Source of the DNA: an uncultured Acidimicrobiales bacterium
Lineage (GTDB): Bacteria; Actinomycetota; Acidimicrobiia; Acidimicrobiales; SZUA-35
Direction of reading: 5' to 3'
NCBI GenBank assembly: GCA_937997485.1
Contig: CALKTH010000113.1
Span: 1-53,015, forward strand
Length of the DNA stretch: 53,015 bases
The notes under the pieces are model-generated. The model was not told where the DNA came from. It did no database searches and saw only the letters and a program-made list of their open reading frames with translations. Of this stretch, positions 17,862-25,973 are shown one piece after another. A program made the translations under genes and the position numbers. Each line of letters begins with the position of its first letter. Positions within the stretch are counted from its first letter, which is position 1.

Positions 17862-18494
17862 TCATCGCTGCTCGCCGCTTGCATCTGCCTGGAAGCGTTC
17901 AATGACCTGTCGGTAGTCGGCCACGTCAACCGCTCCGGCAACCAGATAACGCTCGCCAACAACAAGCGATGGCACGGCGTTGATGCCCGCCCCGATGGCC
18001 TCGTTGTGTTCGGCGATGACCTGGCTTGTCAGCGCCTCCTCCCCTGCTTGCCAGCGACGATCAAACTCGTCTCGGTCGATGCCGGCCTCTTGGGCGATGT
18101 CGAGCAAGACGGTGCGATCCGAGACGGTGCGGTTTTCGGTGAAATAGGCCCGCAACACCCCGTGGTGAAAGGCCTTCGCAGCGTCGAGTCCGAAGAGCTC
18201 AGCGACCTTGCCGGCGACGGCGGAAGGCATGCTGTGGCTTGGCGGCTCGTGCTCGCCCGACCATTGGTTGAAGGTGACTCGATCCTCCGTGGAGCCAGGC
18301 CGCTCCCATGACTCGGTGTAGCGAGTGAACTTGTCCATCGGCCGCTCTTCCGGTTCCGGTCGGAGCATGAAGCTCCTCCAGATCAGGTCAACCGCGGGTC
18401 CGAACTCTTCGGCGATCTCTTCGAGACGCACGGTCCCGACGTAACACCAAGGTCAGAGATAGTCAGACCACACTTCGAGCTTGATCGGTTCCAT
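17862..18494 (-). CDS. FrnE/DsbA-family thiol-disulfide oxidoreductase, probable selenoprotein (Sec14)
   Basis: The full frame runs from ATG 18494 (GGAG 4 nt upstream) to the stop at 17862, 210 residues, with one in-frame TGA at 18453-18455. The N-terminus reads MEPIKLEVWSDYL-U-PWCYVG, so TGA sits exactly at the first cysteine of the FrnE CPWC active site. The rest is a regular FrnE: helical insertion, then INAVPSLVVGERYLVAGA with the cis-Pro loop. A hairpin 13 nt after the TGA fits a bacterial SECIS. Without readthrough only a 570-nt frame from GTG 18431 remains, lacking the whole redox centre; that GTG lies in the hairpin loop. A pseudogene is possible but unlikely, because the downstream frame is intact and conserved. 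Confidence 0.87.
18421..18439 (-). promoter_or_regulatory. Putative bacterial SECIS hairpin in the FrnE gene
   Basis: On the minus strand the stem UCGGGAC (18439-18433) pairs with GUCUCGA (18427-18421), seven pairs including one G-U, around the loop CGUGC. The stem begins 13 nt after the UGA, so the loop starts 20 nt after it. Bacterial SECIS elements lie inside the coding region just after UGA, with the loop 16-37 nt downstream and a G near its start; this hairpin meets those rules. Confidence 0.75.
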
Positions 18495-18599
18495 AACACT
18501 CCATCATGGCGCGATTCCCCGTCTCGCTACGAAGTCAATCGATCGTCGACGACGCATCAGTGAGACGAAGAACTGCGAAGGGTCTACGTTGTCCACGAC

Positions 18600-19097
18600 A
18601 TGACCGACTCACAGCAAGCCCCGGAAGCTCGACTGGCGGCTCTCGGAATCGAACTGCCGGATCCAGTGGTCCTGCCGGAGGACCTCCGGCTGCCGTTCGC
18701 GTTCGTCAACGTTCGAGGTGACCGGGCGCTGATCTCGGGCCATCCAAAGCATGGCGCGGATGGTTCCATCGAGGGCCCCTACGGCAAGGTTGGTGTGGAC
18801 CTCTCCACCGAGGAAGCACAACTCGCCGCACGCGACATCGGCCTGTCGATGCTCTCCAACCTTCGGGCCGAGATCGGCTCGCTTGATCGAGTCAACGGAT
18901 GGCTTCGAGTCTTCGGGATGGTCAACTCAGCCGATGGGTACAGCGATCAGCACGTCGTGCTGAACGGATGCAGCGATCTGATCATTGAGGTGTTCGGCCC
19001 GTCGATCGGCCGGCATGCCAGATCGGCGATCGGAGTCGCCGGGCTCCCCATGAACTTCGCCATCGAGATCGAGGCCGAGGTCGCGATCGCTCCCTAA
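18600..19097 (+). CDS. RidA/YjgF-like protein
   Basis: The 165-residue protein belongs to the YjgF/RidA superfamily, in the longer subgroup with an N-terminal extension (EARLAALGIELPD) and the chorismate-mutase-like fold: FVNVRGDRALISGHPKHGADG, a central helix EEAQLAARDIGLSMLSNLRAEIGS and VEIEAEVAIAP-type end strand. The usual catalytic Arg of imine/enamine deaminases is not clearly placed, so deaminase activity is uncertain. It is divergent from the FrnE gene with about 105 nt between the starts. Confidence 0.82.
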   Translation: MTDSQQAPEARLAALGIELPDPVVLPEDLRLPFAFVNVRGDRALISGHPKHGADGSIEGPYGKVGVDLSTEEAQLAARDIGLSMLSNLRAEIGSLDRVNGWLRVFGMVNSADGYSDQHVVLNGCSDLIIEVFGPSIGRHARSAIGVAGLPMNFAIEIEAEVAIAP

Positions 19098-19144
19098 CCG
19101 CTGGTTCGCTCGGAGAAATCCACTCACCCCTTCTGGCCTGGCCG

Positions 19145-20155
19145 CTAGTAGTCGGGACGGCTCTGGGCTTTACCGCGATCCTGTGCGGGCAGGGCAGCGG
19201 TCATGCGTTTCTTGGCCATCTGCGCCCGCCACGAGCGCACCTTGACGCCGTTCCGGTAGCGGTCTCCAACCACTCTGTTGGTGGACGCTCGGAACATCTC
19301 GACGATCTGGCGCGTGTCTTCACGCGGATCGTTGACGAACAGCGGGCCAAAGAACTCATACTGCATGTCGGCAGGTGTGACCACGCCGTCGGCACCGAAG
19401 GTGGGGCAGTCGATGTAGACGGGCACCACCTTCACGTTTGGCGACACATAGCCCTCGAGCGTGCGGCGGTTGGGCTCGTGGATATAGAGGGTGTTCCCGT
19501 TCTTCGACGGCACGTTGTGTCGGGCGATCAACGACATGACCGTGGTCGAACCTTCGGTGTTGCGAACCGCGTCGAGCAGCATCAGACCCTGCTCGTTCTT
19601 GCGTTCCCGATACTGCTGGACGTGATACGGCGGGTTCCCCTCGAGCCGAGGCACGGTCTGCACAACTCCAGAGATGTGACAGAGCTTCTCGAGAACAGCG
19701 AAGGGCCCCGCTCCGAAGTCGAGCTCCATCTGCGAGATCATCTCGCTGACGACCTGCACCGTGGTGGAGCGACGTCCGAGCTCGATCCGACCAAGTGTCT
19801 CCGCAAGCACAGGCACGTCGGTGAACTGGCCATGGTCAGTCACGAAGAGCAACGATTCTCCAGCGTCGATCCAGCCCCGAAGACCGTGCTTGGTGATGAA
19901 GGCGTCGAGATCCTCGCTGAACCGGTCGTGGCTCTCCGTTGTGGCGATCACGTTCAGCAGCGTCTGATCAATGCTGTCGCTCTCGTCGTAGGCATGCAAC
20001 GTCTGTGCCATGTCGAACCGAGCATCATCGAAGCCACGGACGCCGAACGCTGCGAATCTCGACGTGATCGTGTTCGCATAGATCTCGTAGAGCGCACGCT
20101 CGGGCAGACCATCCATCCAGCAATCGGGCGCGTCATCAGCGGGGAAGCGGGTCAC
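19145..20155 (-). CDS. Conserved hypothetical protein, possible acyltransferase-like fold
   Basis: This 336-residue protein starts at GTG 20155 (an ATG 13 codons later, MDGLPERALYEIY, is an alternative). I do not recognise the family with certainty. A segment LLFVTDHGQFTDVPVLAETLG contains an HX4D pattern in a strand-loop context like motif I of PlsC/PlsB glycerolipid acyltransferases, and VVPVYIDCPTFG could be a later strand. No signal peptide or membrane helix is seen. The C-terminus is basic. It is preceded by the terminator of the YceI gene, so it is probably transcribed alone. The acyltransferase idea is weak inference. Confidence 0.65.
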   Translation of the reverse strand: MTRFPADDAPDCWMDGLPERALYEIYANTITSRFAAFGVRGFDDARFDMAQTLHAYDESDSIDQTLLNVIATTESHDRFSEDLDAFITKHGLRGWIDAGESLLFVTDHGQFTDVPVLAETLGRIELGRRSTTVQVVSEMISQMELDFGAGPFAVLEKLCHISGVVQTVPRLEGNPPYHVQQYRERKNEQGLMLLDAVRNTEGSTTVMSLIARHNVPSKNGNTLYIHEPNRRTLEGYVSPNVKVVPVYIDCPTFGADGVVTPADMQYEFFGPLFVNDPREDTRQIVEMFRASTNRVVGDRYRNGVKVRSWRAQMAKKRMTAALPAQDRGKAQSRPDY

Positions 20156-20217
20156 AGACCACGGATCCTAGTGAGCCGATGCTCGCCGCAAGTCACGCGT
20201 GTTCCGACTCTGCTGTT

Positions 20218-20292
20218 GCGTCCGGCCTTCGTGGTCACGCTGGCCCGAGTTGGCCGGCGGCTGACACTCAGAAGACCACGAAGGCCGAACGC
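20218..20292 (-). terminator. Hairpin terminator downstream of the YceI gene
   Basis: CGGCCTTCGTGGTC at 20223-20236 is exactly complementary to 20274-20287, and GCGT/ACGC extend the stem beyond one mismatch to 20218 and 20292. The loop is about 37 nt. It lies after the stop of the YceI gene on the minus strand and before the start of the next minus-strand gene, so termination of YceI transcription is the simplest role. No T-tract follows. Confidence 0.6.
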
Positions 20293-20371
20293 TCAAATGC
20301 CGAGCCAGGTTGGCTCGACACTCGAACGGGGGATCATTGGCGGCGCCGAAGTCTGTTCGGCGCCGGGATGA

Positions 20372-21187
20372 CTAGCGGGTGAGGAACAGTTGGAGCTCGA
20401 GCACGGCGAAGTCATCAACACTGACGACGACCGGGGCGCTCGGGGTGTCGATGTCATAGTCAGCCAGCGCCAACTCGAGCTGGCCGAAGACCACGATCAC
20501 GCCGTTCTGCAGTTCGGCGGTGAGGGGAATCTCGACCGCTCGGGTCACGCCATGCACAGTGAGATTGCCGGCAGCGGTCACCGTGACCTGCTCGCCTCCT
20601 GCGGGAATCTGGCCGAAGTCGAGCGAGTTCGTCAGCTCGAACGTTGCAGTCGGGAAGGAGCCCGTCTCAATCGCCTGGTTCCGGATCGCTCCGGTCCGGG
20701 CCCCCGAGTCGGTGATCAAGCCCGTCATGTCGACAATGAACTCTCCGCCGGTGACCGTCGTGCCCTCAACGAGGATCTGACCCTCGACACCGGGCGTGCG
20801 ACCGACGACGGTCTTGTCGCCGATGCCGCTCAGCACCTCATCGATCCGGAAGCCGGCGAAGGTCGACGAGCACACATCGGTGAGGCAGCCCTCGTTGAAC
20901 TGGCCGATGGAGGTGTCGACGTTCCAGATGCCATCGATACCGGCGGCAGCGGACGTGTCGGCGCCAGCCTCGGCGGTCGCTTCGTTTCGAGCGGCAGCGG
21001 CTTCGACCGAGTCGACCTCGACGGGCGCCACCTCACGGATGAGGAAGTACCAGGCGCCGGCGGCAATGACCAGCAAGGCAAGGACGGCGAGGATGATCGC
21101 ACCGGTGTGCTTGGGCTTGCCCGCGTCGGGTTCGTCGTTCGAAGCGGGCGTGTTGATGTTGTTCGGTGGGGTGGTGGTGAGTGTCAT
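20372..21187 (-). CDS. Membrane-anchored YceI-family protein
   Basis: The ATG at 21187 gives 271 residues: a short polar N-terminus, one membrane helix (about 32-55, TGAIILAVLALLVIAAGAWY), an Ala/Glu-rich linker and an extracytoplasmic YceI lipocalin-like domain (IDGIWNVDTSIGQF, STFAGFRIDEVL, TGAIRNQAIETGSFPTATFELT, GNLTVHGVTRAVEIPL). YceI proteins bind long isoprenoid or other amphiphilic molecules in a beta barrel. Two cysteines in GCLTDVCSST could form a surface disulfide. Transcription seems to end at the hairpin just downstream. Confidence 0.88.
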   Translation of the reverse strand: MTLTTTPPNNINTPASNDEPDAGKPKHTGAIILAVLALLVIAAGAWYFLIREVAPVEVDSVEAAAARNEATAEAGADTSAAAGIDGIWNVDTSIGQFNEGCLTDVCSSTFAGFRIDEVLSGIGDKTVVGRTPGVEGQILVEGTTVTGGEFIVDMTGLITDSGARTGAIRNQAIETGSFPTATFELTNSLDFGQIPAGGEQVTVTAAGNLTVHGVTRAVEIPLTAELQNGVIVVFGQLELALADYDIDTPSAPVVVSVDDFAVLELQLFLTR

Positions 21188-21248
21188 GCCAACCAGTACG
21201 GGGCAATGCCGCGATTGGTTCGCAAGTTTCTCAATTGATCTGAGGCGC

Positions 21249-21283
21249 TGGGCTGCGGTGGCGCCGCCACGCACCGCAGCCCA
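21249..21283 (-). terminator. Hairpin terminator downstream of the second RidA gene
   Basis: A perfect 12-bp inverted repeat (21249-21260, TGGGCTGCGGTG, with 21272-21283) around an 11-nt loop lies 22 nt after the stop of the minus-strand RidA gene, between it and the YceI start. The stem is GC-rich with no strong U-tract, as is usual for actinobacterial terminators. Confidence 0.7.
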
Positions 21284-21304
21284 AGTCGAGCGGGCGACCG
21301 CAGA

Positions 21305-21691
21305 TCAGCTGCTGCGAATGACCGTGGCGTCGATCTCCACGAGTTGATTCTGGTGGCCGAGGAGATGGGCTCCCAAGAGCGTCGCCGGCGGTACGGATCC
21401 GTCGAACGATTCGGTCACGACCTCCCATGCCTGAGCGAGAGCGTCATGATCCCCAACGACGTGGACCGTGAGGCGGCGCACATCGCCGATGGCGAAGCCA
21501 TGCACGCCGAGCAAGCGCGCCAGGTTGTCGAGACAGGCTCGGGCTTGTTCCCTCGGGCTGTCCTTTCCGACGAGATTGCCTTCGGCATCCAGCGGCACCT
21601 GCCCGGCGATGAAAAGCTGGTCGCCGACCAACTCGGCATATCGGTAGCCCGGGGTTGGCGCCAGGCCGGCGTCGATCTCACGTTGGTTCAT
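21305..21691 (-). CDS. RidA/YjgF-family protein
   Basis: The ATG at 21691 has GAGGAG 7 nt upstream and gives 128 residues, the normal RidA length; upstream in-frame starts lack such a site. Core features: TPGYRYAELVGDQLFIAGQVPLDAEGNLVG, then EQARACLDNLARLLGVHGFAIGDVRRLTVHVVGD and an end strand LVEIDATVI. The canonical Arg of IRNVEA-type deaminases is not evident, so this may be one of the RidA subfamilies with unknown reaction. It follows the homocysteine methyltransferase gene by 36 nt and is probably co-transcribed with it. Confidence 0.87.
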   Translation of the reverse strand: MNQREIDAGLAPTPGYRYAELVGDQLFIAGQVPLDAEGNLVGKDSPREQARACLDNLARLLGVHGFAIGDVRRLTVHVVGDHDALAQAWEVVTESFDGSVPPATLLGAHLLGHQNQLVEIDATVIRSS

Positions 21692-21727
21692 GGCTTCGCT
21701 CCTCGTTGCGAGTGTGTCGGCAGGCAA

Positions 21728-22684
21728 TCAGCCTGCGAGTGCACGACTGACCTCGTCGATGTGGTGGTGATCAGTGCCGCAGCAACCGCCGACCACCCGC
21801 ATCGACGGAAGCAGACGGCTCAACCGTGCGTAGTCGCCACCGAGTTCGACCGGGTCGCCGCTGTCGAGCTCTTCAGCTGCATCGAGCTCTTCGTGACTCT
21901 GCCGCGATGCGTTCGCTCGGATGGATCCGATCCGATGCAGCGCAGCCCTCGACGGGTCAAGCTCCCCCTCGAAGTGGCTCGGGTGCGCGCAATTCACCAT
22001 GAACCATGCGGCGCCCTGCTGGGTGTTGTCGTCGACCTCATCGATTGCATCGAGGAGCGGCTGCCCGGACGGGAGTCGGCCATCCGTCTCGACGGTGAAG
22101 CCAATAACCACAGGAATGTCTTCGCTGCGAGCGGCGTCAACGATGCCAATTGCTTCGTTGGCATACGTGAGCGTAACGGCGCTGACCATGTCAGCACCGG
22201 CCTCCGCGAACGCACCGACCTGCAACCAGTGGTACTTGGCTGACTCGTGTTGGGTCATCGCCGTGTCGACGACGTAGCCGTCGCCTCGCGGGCCGATGAT
22301 GCCATTGATGACGGTGTCCACGGATGCGTGCCGAGCGGCGACCGCCCGAGCGACCTCAACCGCATGGCGATTGATGTCGGCGACGGTGGCGGCGTCGTAG
22401 CCCAGTGCGGCACCCCATTCACGATTCGCTCGCCACGTCGGCGTATCGATGACGAACCCATGCCCGTCGCGAGCGGCGATCTCGAGATATCGGTCAAAAT
22501 AGTCGTTCAGCTCGGAGCGGCCCGCCTCGCTCAAGAGCAACGGGAACGAAGCGAACTCGGGAAGCTCCATCCCGCGATCGAAGACGAGAAACGTCTCCAG
22601 TCCTCCGTCGGTGAGGTAGTAGCGAGGCTCGGTGGGTGGCCGAGAGTCAGCGGGACCGGTGGTGGTAGAAGTGAGCAGGGACAT
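21728..22684 (-). CDS. Homocysteine S-methyltransferase family protein (MmuM-like)
   Basis: The ATG at 22684 has GGAGG 7 nt upstream and gives 318 residues. It is a Pfam S-methyl_trans barrel: YYLTDGGLETFLVFDRGMELPEFASF at the N-terminus, and three zinc-ligand cysteines in FMVNCAHP and VVGGCCGTDHHHI. These enzymes move a methyl group, usually from S-methylmethionine or betaine-like donors, to homocysteine. There is no cobalamin domain. The neighbouring RidA gene and nearby metX could fit methionine metabolism, but the donor is unknown. Confidence 0.9.
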   Translation of the reverse strand: MSLLTSTTTGPADSRPPTEPRYYLTDGGLETFLVFDRGMELPEFASFPLLLSEAGRSELNDYFDRYLEIAARDGHGFVIDTPTWRANREWGAALGYDAATVADINRHAVEVARAVAARHASVDTVINGIIGPRGDGYVVDTAMTQHESAKYHWLQVGAFAEAGADMVSAVTLTYANEAIGIVDAARSEDIPVVIGFTVETDGRLPSGQPLLDAIDEVDDNTQQGAAWFMVNCAHPSHFEGELDPSRAALHRIGSIRANASRQSHEELDAAEELDSGDPVELGGDYARLSRLLPSMRVVGGCCGTDHHHIDEVSRALAG

Positions 22685-22755
22685 TGGGGCGCCTCCTTGG
22701 CGACTCGTTGAGTGTTTCACTCCTCAAGGCGTGACATCGCGTGTCACGATGTGGC

Positions 22756-25407
22756 ATGCACGATTTGATCGGGCGAGACGAGGTGCTCACCGAGATCGAC
22801 ACGACGCTGCAGTCCCATCCTTTGGTGACGATTGTCGGTCCCGGTGGGGTCGGAAAGACCTCTGTTGCCCGTGCGCTCGTCGCCGACGAACCTCACGTCT
22901 TCGCCGAGCTCTCGAGCATCACGACCGACGATGACCTTCCCAAGCGCGTTGCTCAGCGAGCCGGGTTCATCGGAATCGACGAACTCGTCGAATGGCTGAG
23001 CGGTTCACGGGCCACTCTGGTGCTCGATACGTGCGAGCACCTCGTCGATGGCATTGCTGACCTGACGGCGACGCTTCTGCAACGCGTCGAGCACCCTCGA
23101 ATCCTGGTCACCAGCCGGGTGCCGTTGGACCTCCCCGATGAGTTCGTTCATGTGCTTCGAACGCTGCCGACGGCGAACGATGCAGACGGGGCAGCGCTCT
23201 CCCCAGCCGGTGAGTTGTTCCTGCAGCGGGCTCGCCGCTCGGGGGCTCCGCTCGATGAGGGCACGGATATCGGCGCAGTTGAACGGCTCTGCGCTCGGCT
23301 TGACGGGCTCCCGCTTGCGATCGAGCTCGCCGCCGCGCGCTCGAGAATGATGTCTCCGGACGAGGTGCTCGAGCATTTGGAGGACGGCGTCGATGTGCTC
23401 CGTCGCCCGAAGTACCGCGGTGAGTCTCGCCATCGGAGCCTGCGGGCTGCGATCGACTGGTCGTACCGGCTGCTGGATCCAGAGGGGAAGAGACTGTTTC
23501 AGCATCTCGCCGTTTTCCCAGGCTGGTTCGACGCCGCTCTTGCCACCGCCGTCTTGGGCGACGAGTCCGGCGAGCCGCTGCACGACACCCTGGCCGATCT
23601 CGTCGACCACTCACTCGTTCGCGCCGACGTCGCAACCGACGGCGCCAGCAGGTTTGCGCTCTTCGATTCGACTCGAGCGTACGCCGAAGAACAGCTTCAC
23701 GAAGCCGGATCGGCCGAGAAAGCACGAGAGGCATACGTCGATGCCATGTGCGCCCGTGCAGCGCTCTATCTCTCGATCGACGAAGGCGATTGGGGTGCAC
23801 ACTCGTTTCGATCACTCATCGGGCTCGTCGACGATCTCATTCACGCCACGCGTCTCGCCCTCGACGACACAAGTCCCGATCGCGCCTTCGGCCTGATGCT
23901 CATCCTGTGGGGCGTCGTTCCTCACGCTCGCTCTGCCGAAGTCGCGGACCTCGGACTGCTCGTACTCGACCGTTGGCCCGAGCCAGACCTGCCCTTGCGA
24001 TCGGATGTGGTGGCGACAACAGCAACGGCAATGCGAGAGATTGGTAAACACCGCGAGGCGCTGGCGCTGGCAAACGATGCGCTCGACCACATCAACACCG
24101 GTCTCTTCGCCGCCGTCAGTCTCCCTCGCATCCTCGCCTTGCTTCTTCGAGGCACCGACCCGACAAGCGCACGACAACACGCCGAAGCAGCAACCGAAGC
24201 CGCGACGAACGCCGGGCTTGCCCCCTTTGCCCGCGAAATGAGGTTGTTCATCGCCCAATTGGAGGCCGAGGTCGGTGATCCGGCTCAAGCTCGCGACGAC
24301 GCTCGCCGGATCACATGCGAGACCACGAGCGACGATCTCAATCACATGTTCGGCCTTCTCGTCGAAGGCATGGCGCAGCTCAAGACCGAGCCCGAGGCAG
24401 CGATCGACACGCTCCAACGTGCACACCACCTTTCCGAAGCGAACGGCTACATCTTCGGCGTCGGCGCCAGCCTGCGATTGCTCGCCCTTCGCGAACACCA
24501 GCTCGGTCACCACCAGGCCAGTGCTGCGATCGTTCTGCAGCTCCTCGCCCACGTGCAGGCGAGCCGCAATCTTGGTGAGCAAGGCACGACGCTTCGCCTC
24601 GGAGTCGCCGTGATTCGCGCCATCGACACCTCTGCCGCCAACAGGGTGATTCAGCTTGCCCGAGGTTGGAGCCAGCACGATGTGCTGGCTGAGGGAAGTC
24701 TCGAGGACCTCGCCGTTCCGGACACGAACGTCGGCCGCACCATCGCCCCGAGTCGAGCTCTCGCTGCGTGCCGAGAAGCACTGGAGAGCATCGTGACGAC
24801 AGCAACCGTGACGACAGCAACCGTGCCGGCGGCCGCGTCCGAGTCACCGAACACCATCGAGTCGGCTGGCAGGACCACGTCGGGTGCGCTACTTCAACGC
24901 TCGGGCGACACCTGGACGGCGTCGTTCGCCAGCAAGACGGTGACGCTCCGCCACTCCAAAGGGCTCAGCGACATTGCGACCTTGCTGGCACTCCCGGGGA
25001 GCGACGTACACGTCTTTGACCTTGCCGACGTTGCCGTCGTGGACACCTCGAGCGACACGGTGTTGGACGCCGCTGCGATGAAGGCTTACCGGCATCGAAT
25101 TCGCGATCTGCAGGAGGATCTCGCCGAGGCCGATGACATGGGCGACATCGCTCGTTCTGAGCGAGCGCAGTGGGAGCTCGATTCACTTGTCGAGCAGCTC
25201 ACCGCTGCGTCCGGATTGGGAGGGCGGTCACGTCGGATGTCGGGAGCGGCGGAACGAGCCCGGACGACGGTCACGAAGCGCATCCGTCTGACCATCAAGA
25301 AGATCACCACGATGCACCCAGAACTGGGGCGACATCTGGATCTGTCGATCTCGACCGGTGTCTTCTGTCGCTACGACCCGGAGCTCCCCGTGGAGTGGAC
25401 GCTCTGA
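22756..25407 (+). CDS. STAND ATPase with actinobacterial C-terminal helical domain
   Basis: The ATG at 22756 (MHDLIGRDEVLTE) gives 883 residues. The NB-ARC-like ATPase has Walker A GPGGVGKTS (28-36), Walker B ATLVLDTCEHL, sensor VTSRVPLDLP, GLPLAIELAAARSRM and a winged-helix segment (SYRLLDPEGKRLFQHLAVFPGWFD). A TPR-like helical region follows. The last about 170 residues (TVTLRHSKGLSDIATLLA, YRHRIRDLQEDLAEADDMGD, ERARTTVTKRI) match a C-terminal module seen on many actinobacterial ATPase-type regulators. A 15-bp tandem duplication at 24793-24822 encodes a TTATV repeat in the linker. The function is probably signal-dependent regulation; target unknown. Confidence 0.85.
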   Translation: MHDLIGRDEVLTEIDTTLQSHPLVTIVGPGGVGKTSVARALVADEPHVFAELSSITTDDDLPKRVAQRAGFIGIDELVEWLSGSRATLVLDTCEHLVDGIADLTATLLQRVEHPRILVTSRVPLDLPDEFVHVLRTLPTANDADGAALSPAGELFLQRARRSGAPLDEGTDIGAVERLCARLDGLPLAIELAAARSRMMSPDEVLEHLEDGVDVLRRPKYRGESRHRSLRAAIDWSYRLLDPEGKRLFQHLAVFPGWFDAALATAVLGDESGEPLHDTLADLVDHSLVRADVATDGASRFALFDSTRAYAEEQLHEAGSAEKAREAYVDAMCARAALYLSIDEGDWGAHSFRSLIGLVDDLIHATRLALDDTSPDRAFGLMLILWGVVPHARSAEVADLGLLVLDRWPEPDLPLRSDVVATTATAMREIGKHREALALANDALDHINTGLFAAVSLPRILALLLRGTDPTSARQHAEAATEAATNAGLAPFAREMRLFIAQLEAEVGDPAQARDDARRITCETTSDDLNHMFGLLVEGMAQLKTEPEAAIDTLQRAHHLSEANGYIFGVGASLRLLALREHQLGHHQASAAIVLQLLAHVQASRNLGEQGTTLRLGVAVIRAIDTSAANRVIQLARGWSQHDVLAEGSLEDLAVPDTNVGRTIAPSRALAACREALESIVTTATVTTATVPAAASESPNTIESAGRTTSGALLQRSGDTWTASFASKTVTLRHSKGLSDIATLLALPGSDVHVFDLADVAVVDTSSDTVLDAAAMKAYRHRIRDLQEDLAEADDMGDIARSERAQWELDSLVEQLTAASGLGGRSRRMSGAAERARTTVTKRIRLTIKKITTMHPELGRHLDLSISTGVFCRYDPELPVEWTL

Positions 25408-25560
25408 CGTACTCCTCACACGCTCGCATTGGGTGCACGAAATCCCCGTTTCTGACGTCCGTGTGCACCCAATATCGGCACCGCATCGCACGACTTGGCG
25501 TGCCTCATCACACCTTCGAGCCTGGGTCCATCGCCCGAAGCGTGCGTGTCGAAAACCGGA

Positions 25561-25584
25561 AGAGGCCCACCGAAGTAGGCCTCT
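25561..25584 (-). terminator. Terminator hairpin of the degraded tRNA-Gly copy
   Basis: On the minus strand the sequence forms AGAGGCCTAC, loop TTCG, GTGGGCCTCT, a 10-bp stem with one G-U pair, followed by a CCGGTTTTCG tract. It is the near-identical twin of the terminator at 26418-26445, and like it lies about 14-30 nt beyond a tRNA-Gly 3' end. The terminator was therefore duplicated together with the tRNA. Confidence 0.75.
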
Positions 25585-25597
25585 CGCCATTGAACTG

Positions 25598-25665
25598 TGG
25601 AGCCGACGACCAGATTCGAACGGGCGACCCCAACCTTGGCAAGGTCCTACCAATCGTCCACCGCC
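25598..25665 (-). pseudogene. Degraded tRNA-Gly copy
   Basis: The minus strand carries the anticodon and T-arm half of tRNA-Gly(GCC) almost unchanged (ACCTTGCCAAGGTTGGGGTCG, then TTCGAATCTGGTCGTC and TCCA), but the 5' acceptor and D-arm are eroded and shortened. The acceptor 3' strand has a C-for-G change, and T-stem pairing is altered, so a working cloverleaf cannot form. Together with the intact copy at 26473-26548 it brackets the Phd/VapC genes. Confidence 0.8.
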
Positions 25666-25690
25666 AACGAATGTCCTTCCAACTGATCGA

Positions 25691-25720
25691 TTGGTCGCCA
25701 TGTCTCACTGGTGATACATT
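25691..25720 (+). promoter_or_regulatory. Putative promoter of the toxin-antitoxin operon, leaderless
   Basis: TTGGTC (25691-25696) and TACATT (25715-25720) are separated by 18 nt and resemble a sigma-70-type promoter. The -10 ends 6 nt before the ATG of the antitoxin at 25727, so transcription would start on or next to the start codon. No ribosome binding site is present. The imperfect palindrome GGTGATACATTGACC over the -10 could be the antitoxin operator. Confidence 0.5.
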
Positions 25721-25726
25721 GACCGA

Positions 25727-25963
25727 ATGGCAGATGTGACGATTCGAGATCTACGCAATCACGGCGGTGACGTCGTCGATCGCGTCGCCGGCGGCGAGCA
25801 CATCACCGTGACGCGACGCGGAAAGCAGGTTGCCGAACTCCGACCCCTTCGCTCTGCAGCCACGCCCATCACCGATCTCATACGTCGGCGCTCGCACCTT
25901 CCGCACGTCGACCCGGCGACACTCCGTGACGATCTCGACGCCGTCATCGACCCTTCGCTATGA
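25727..25963 (+). CDS. Phd/YefM-family antitoxin
   Basis: The 78-residue protein has the Phd fold: MADVTIRDLRNHGGDVVDRVAGGEHITVTRRGKQVAELRP, a DNA-binding N-terminal half, then a flexible toxin-binding tail (ITDLIRRRSHLPHVDPATLRDDL). It is followed 10 nt later by a PIN-domain toxin, the usual partner. It should neutralise the toxin and repress the operon. No ribosome binding site is seen, in line with a leaderless message. Confidence 0.92.
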   Translation: MADVTIRDLRNHGGDVVDRVAGGEHITVTRRGKQVAELRPLRSAATPITDLIRRRSHLPHVDPATLRDDLDAVIDPSL

Positions 25964-25973
25964 GCACCGCTCT

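Noticed and set aside
18432..18494. FrnE gene as a pseudogene broken by a nonsense mutation
   Set aside because: The frame on both sides is intact, the TGA sits exactly on the catalytic Cys codon, a SECIS-like hairpin follows, and a second gene in the window shows the same pattern.
25598..25665. A second functional tRNA-Gly
   Set aside because: The 5' acceptor strand and D-arm are shortened and mispaired, so it cannot form a cloverleaf.
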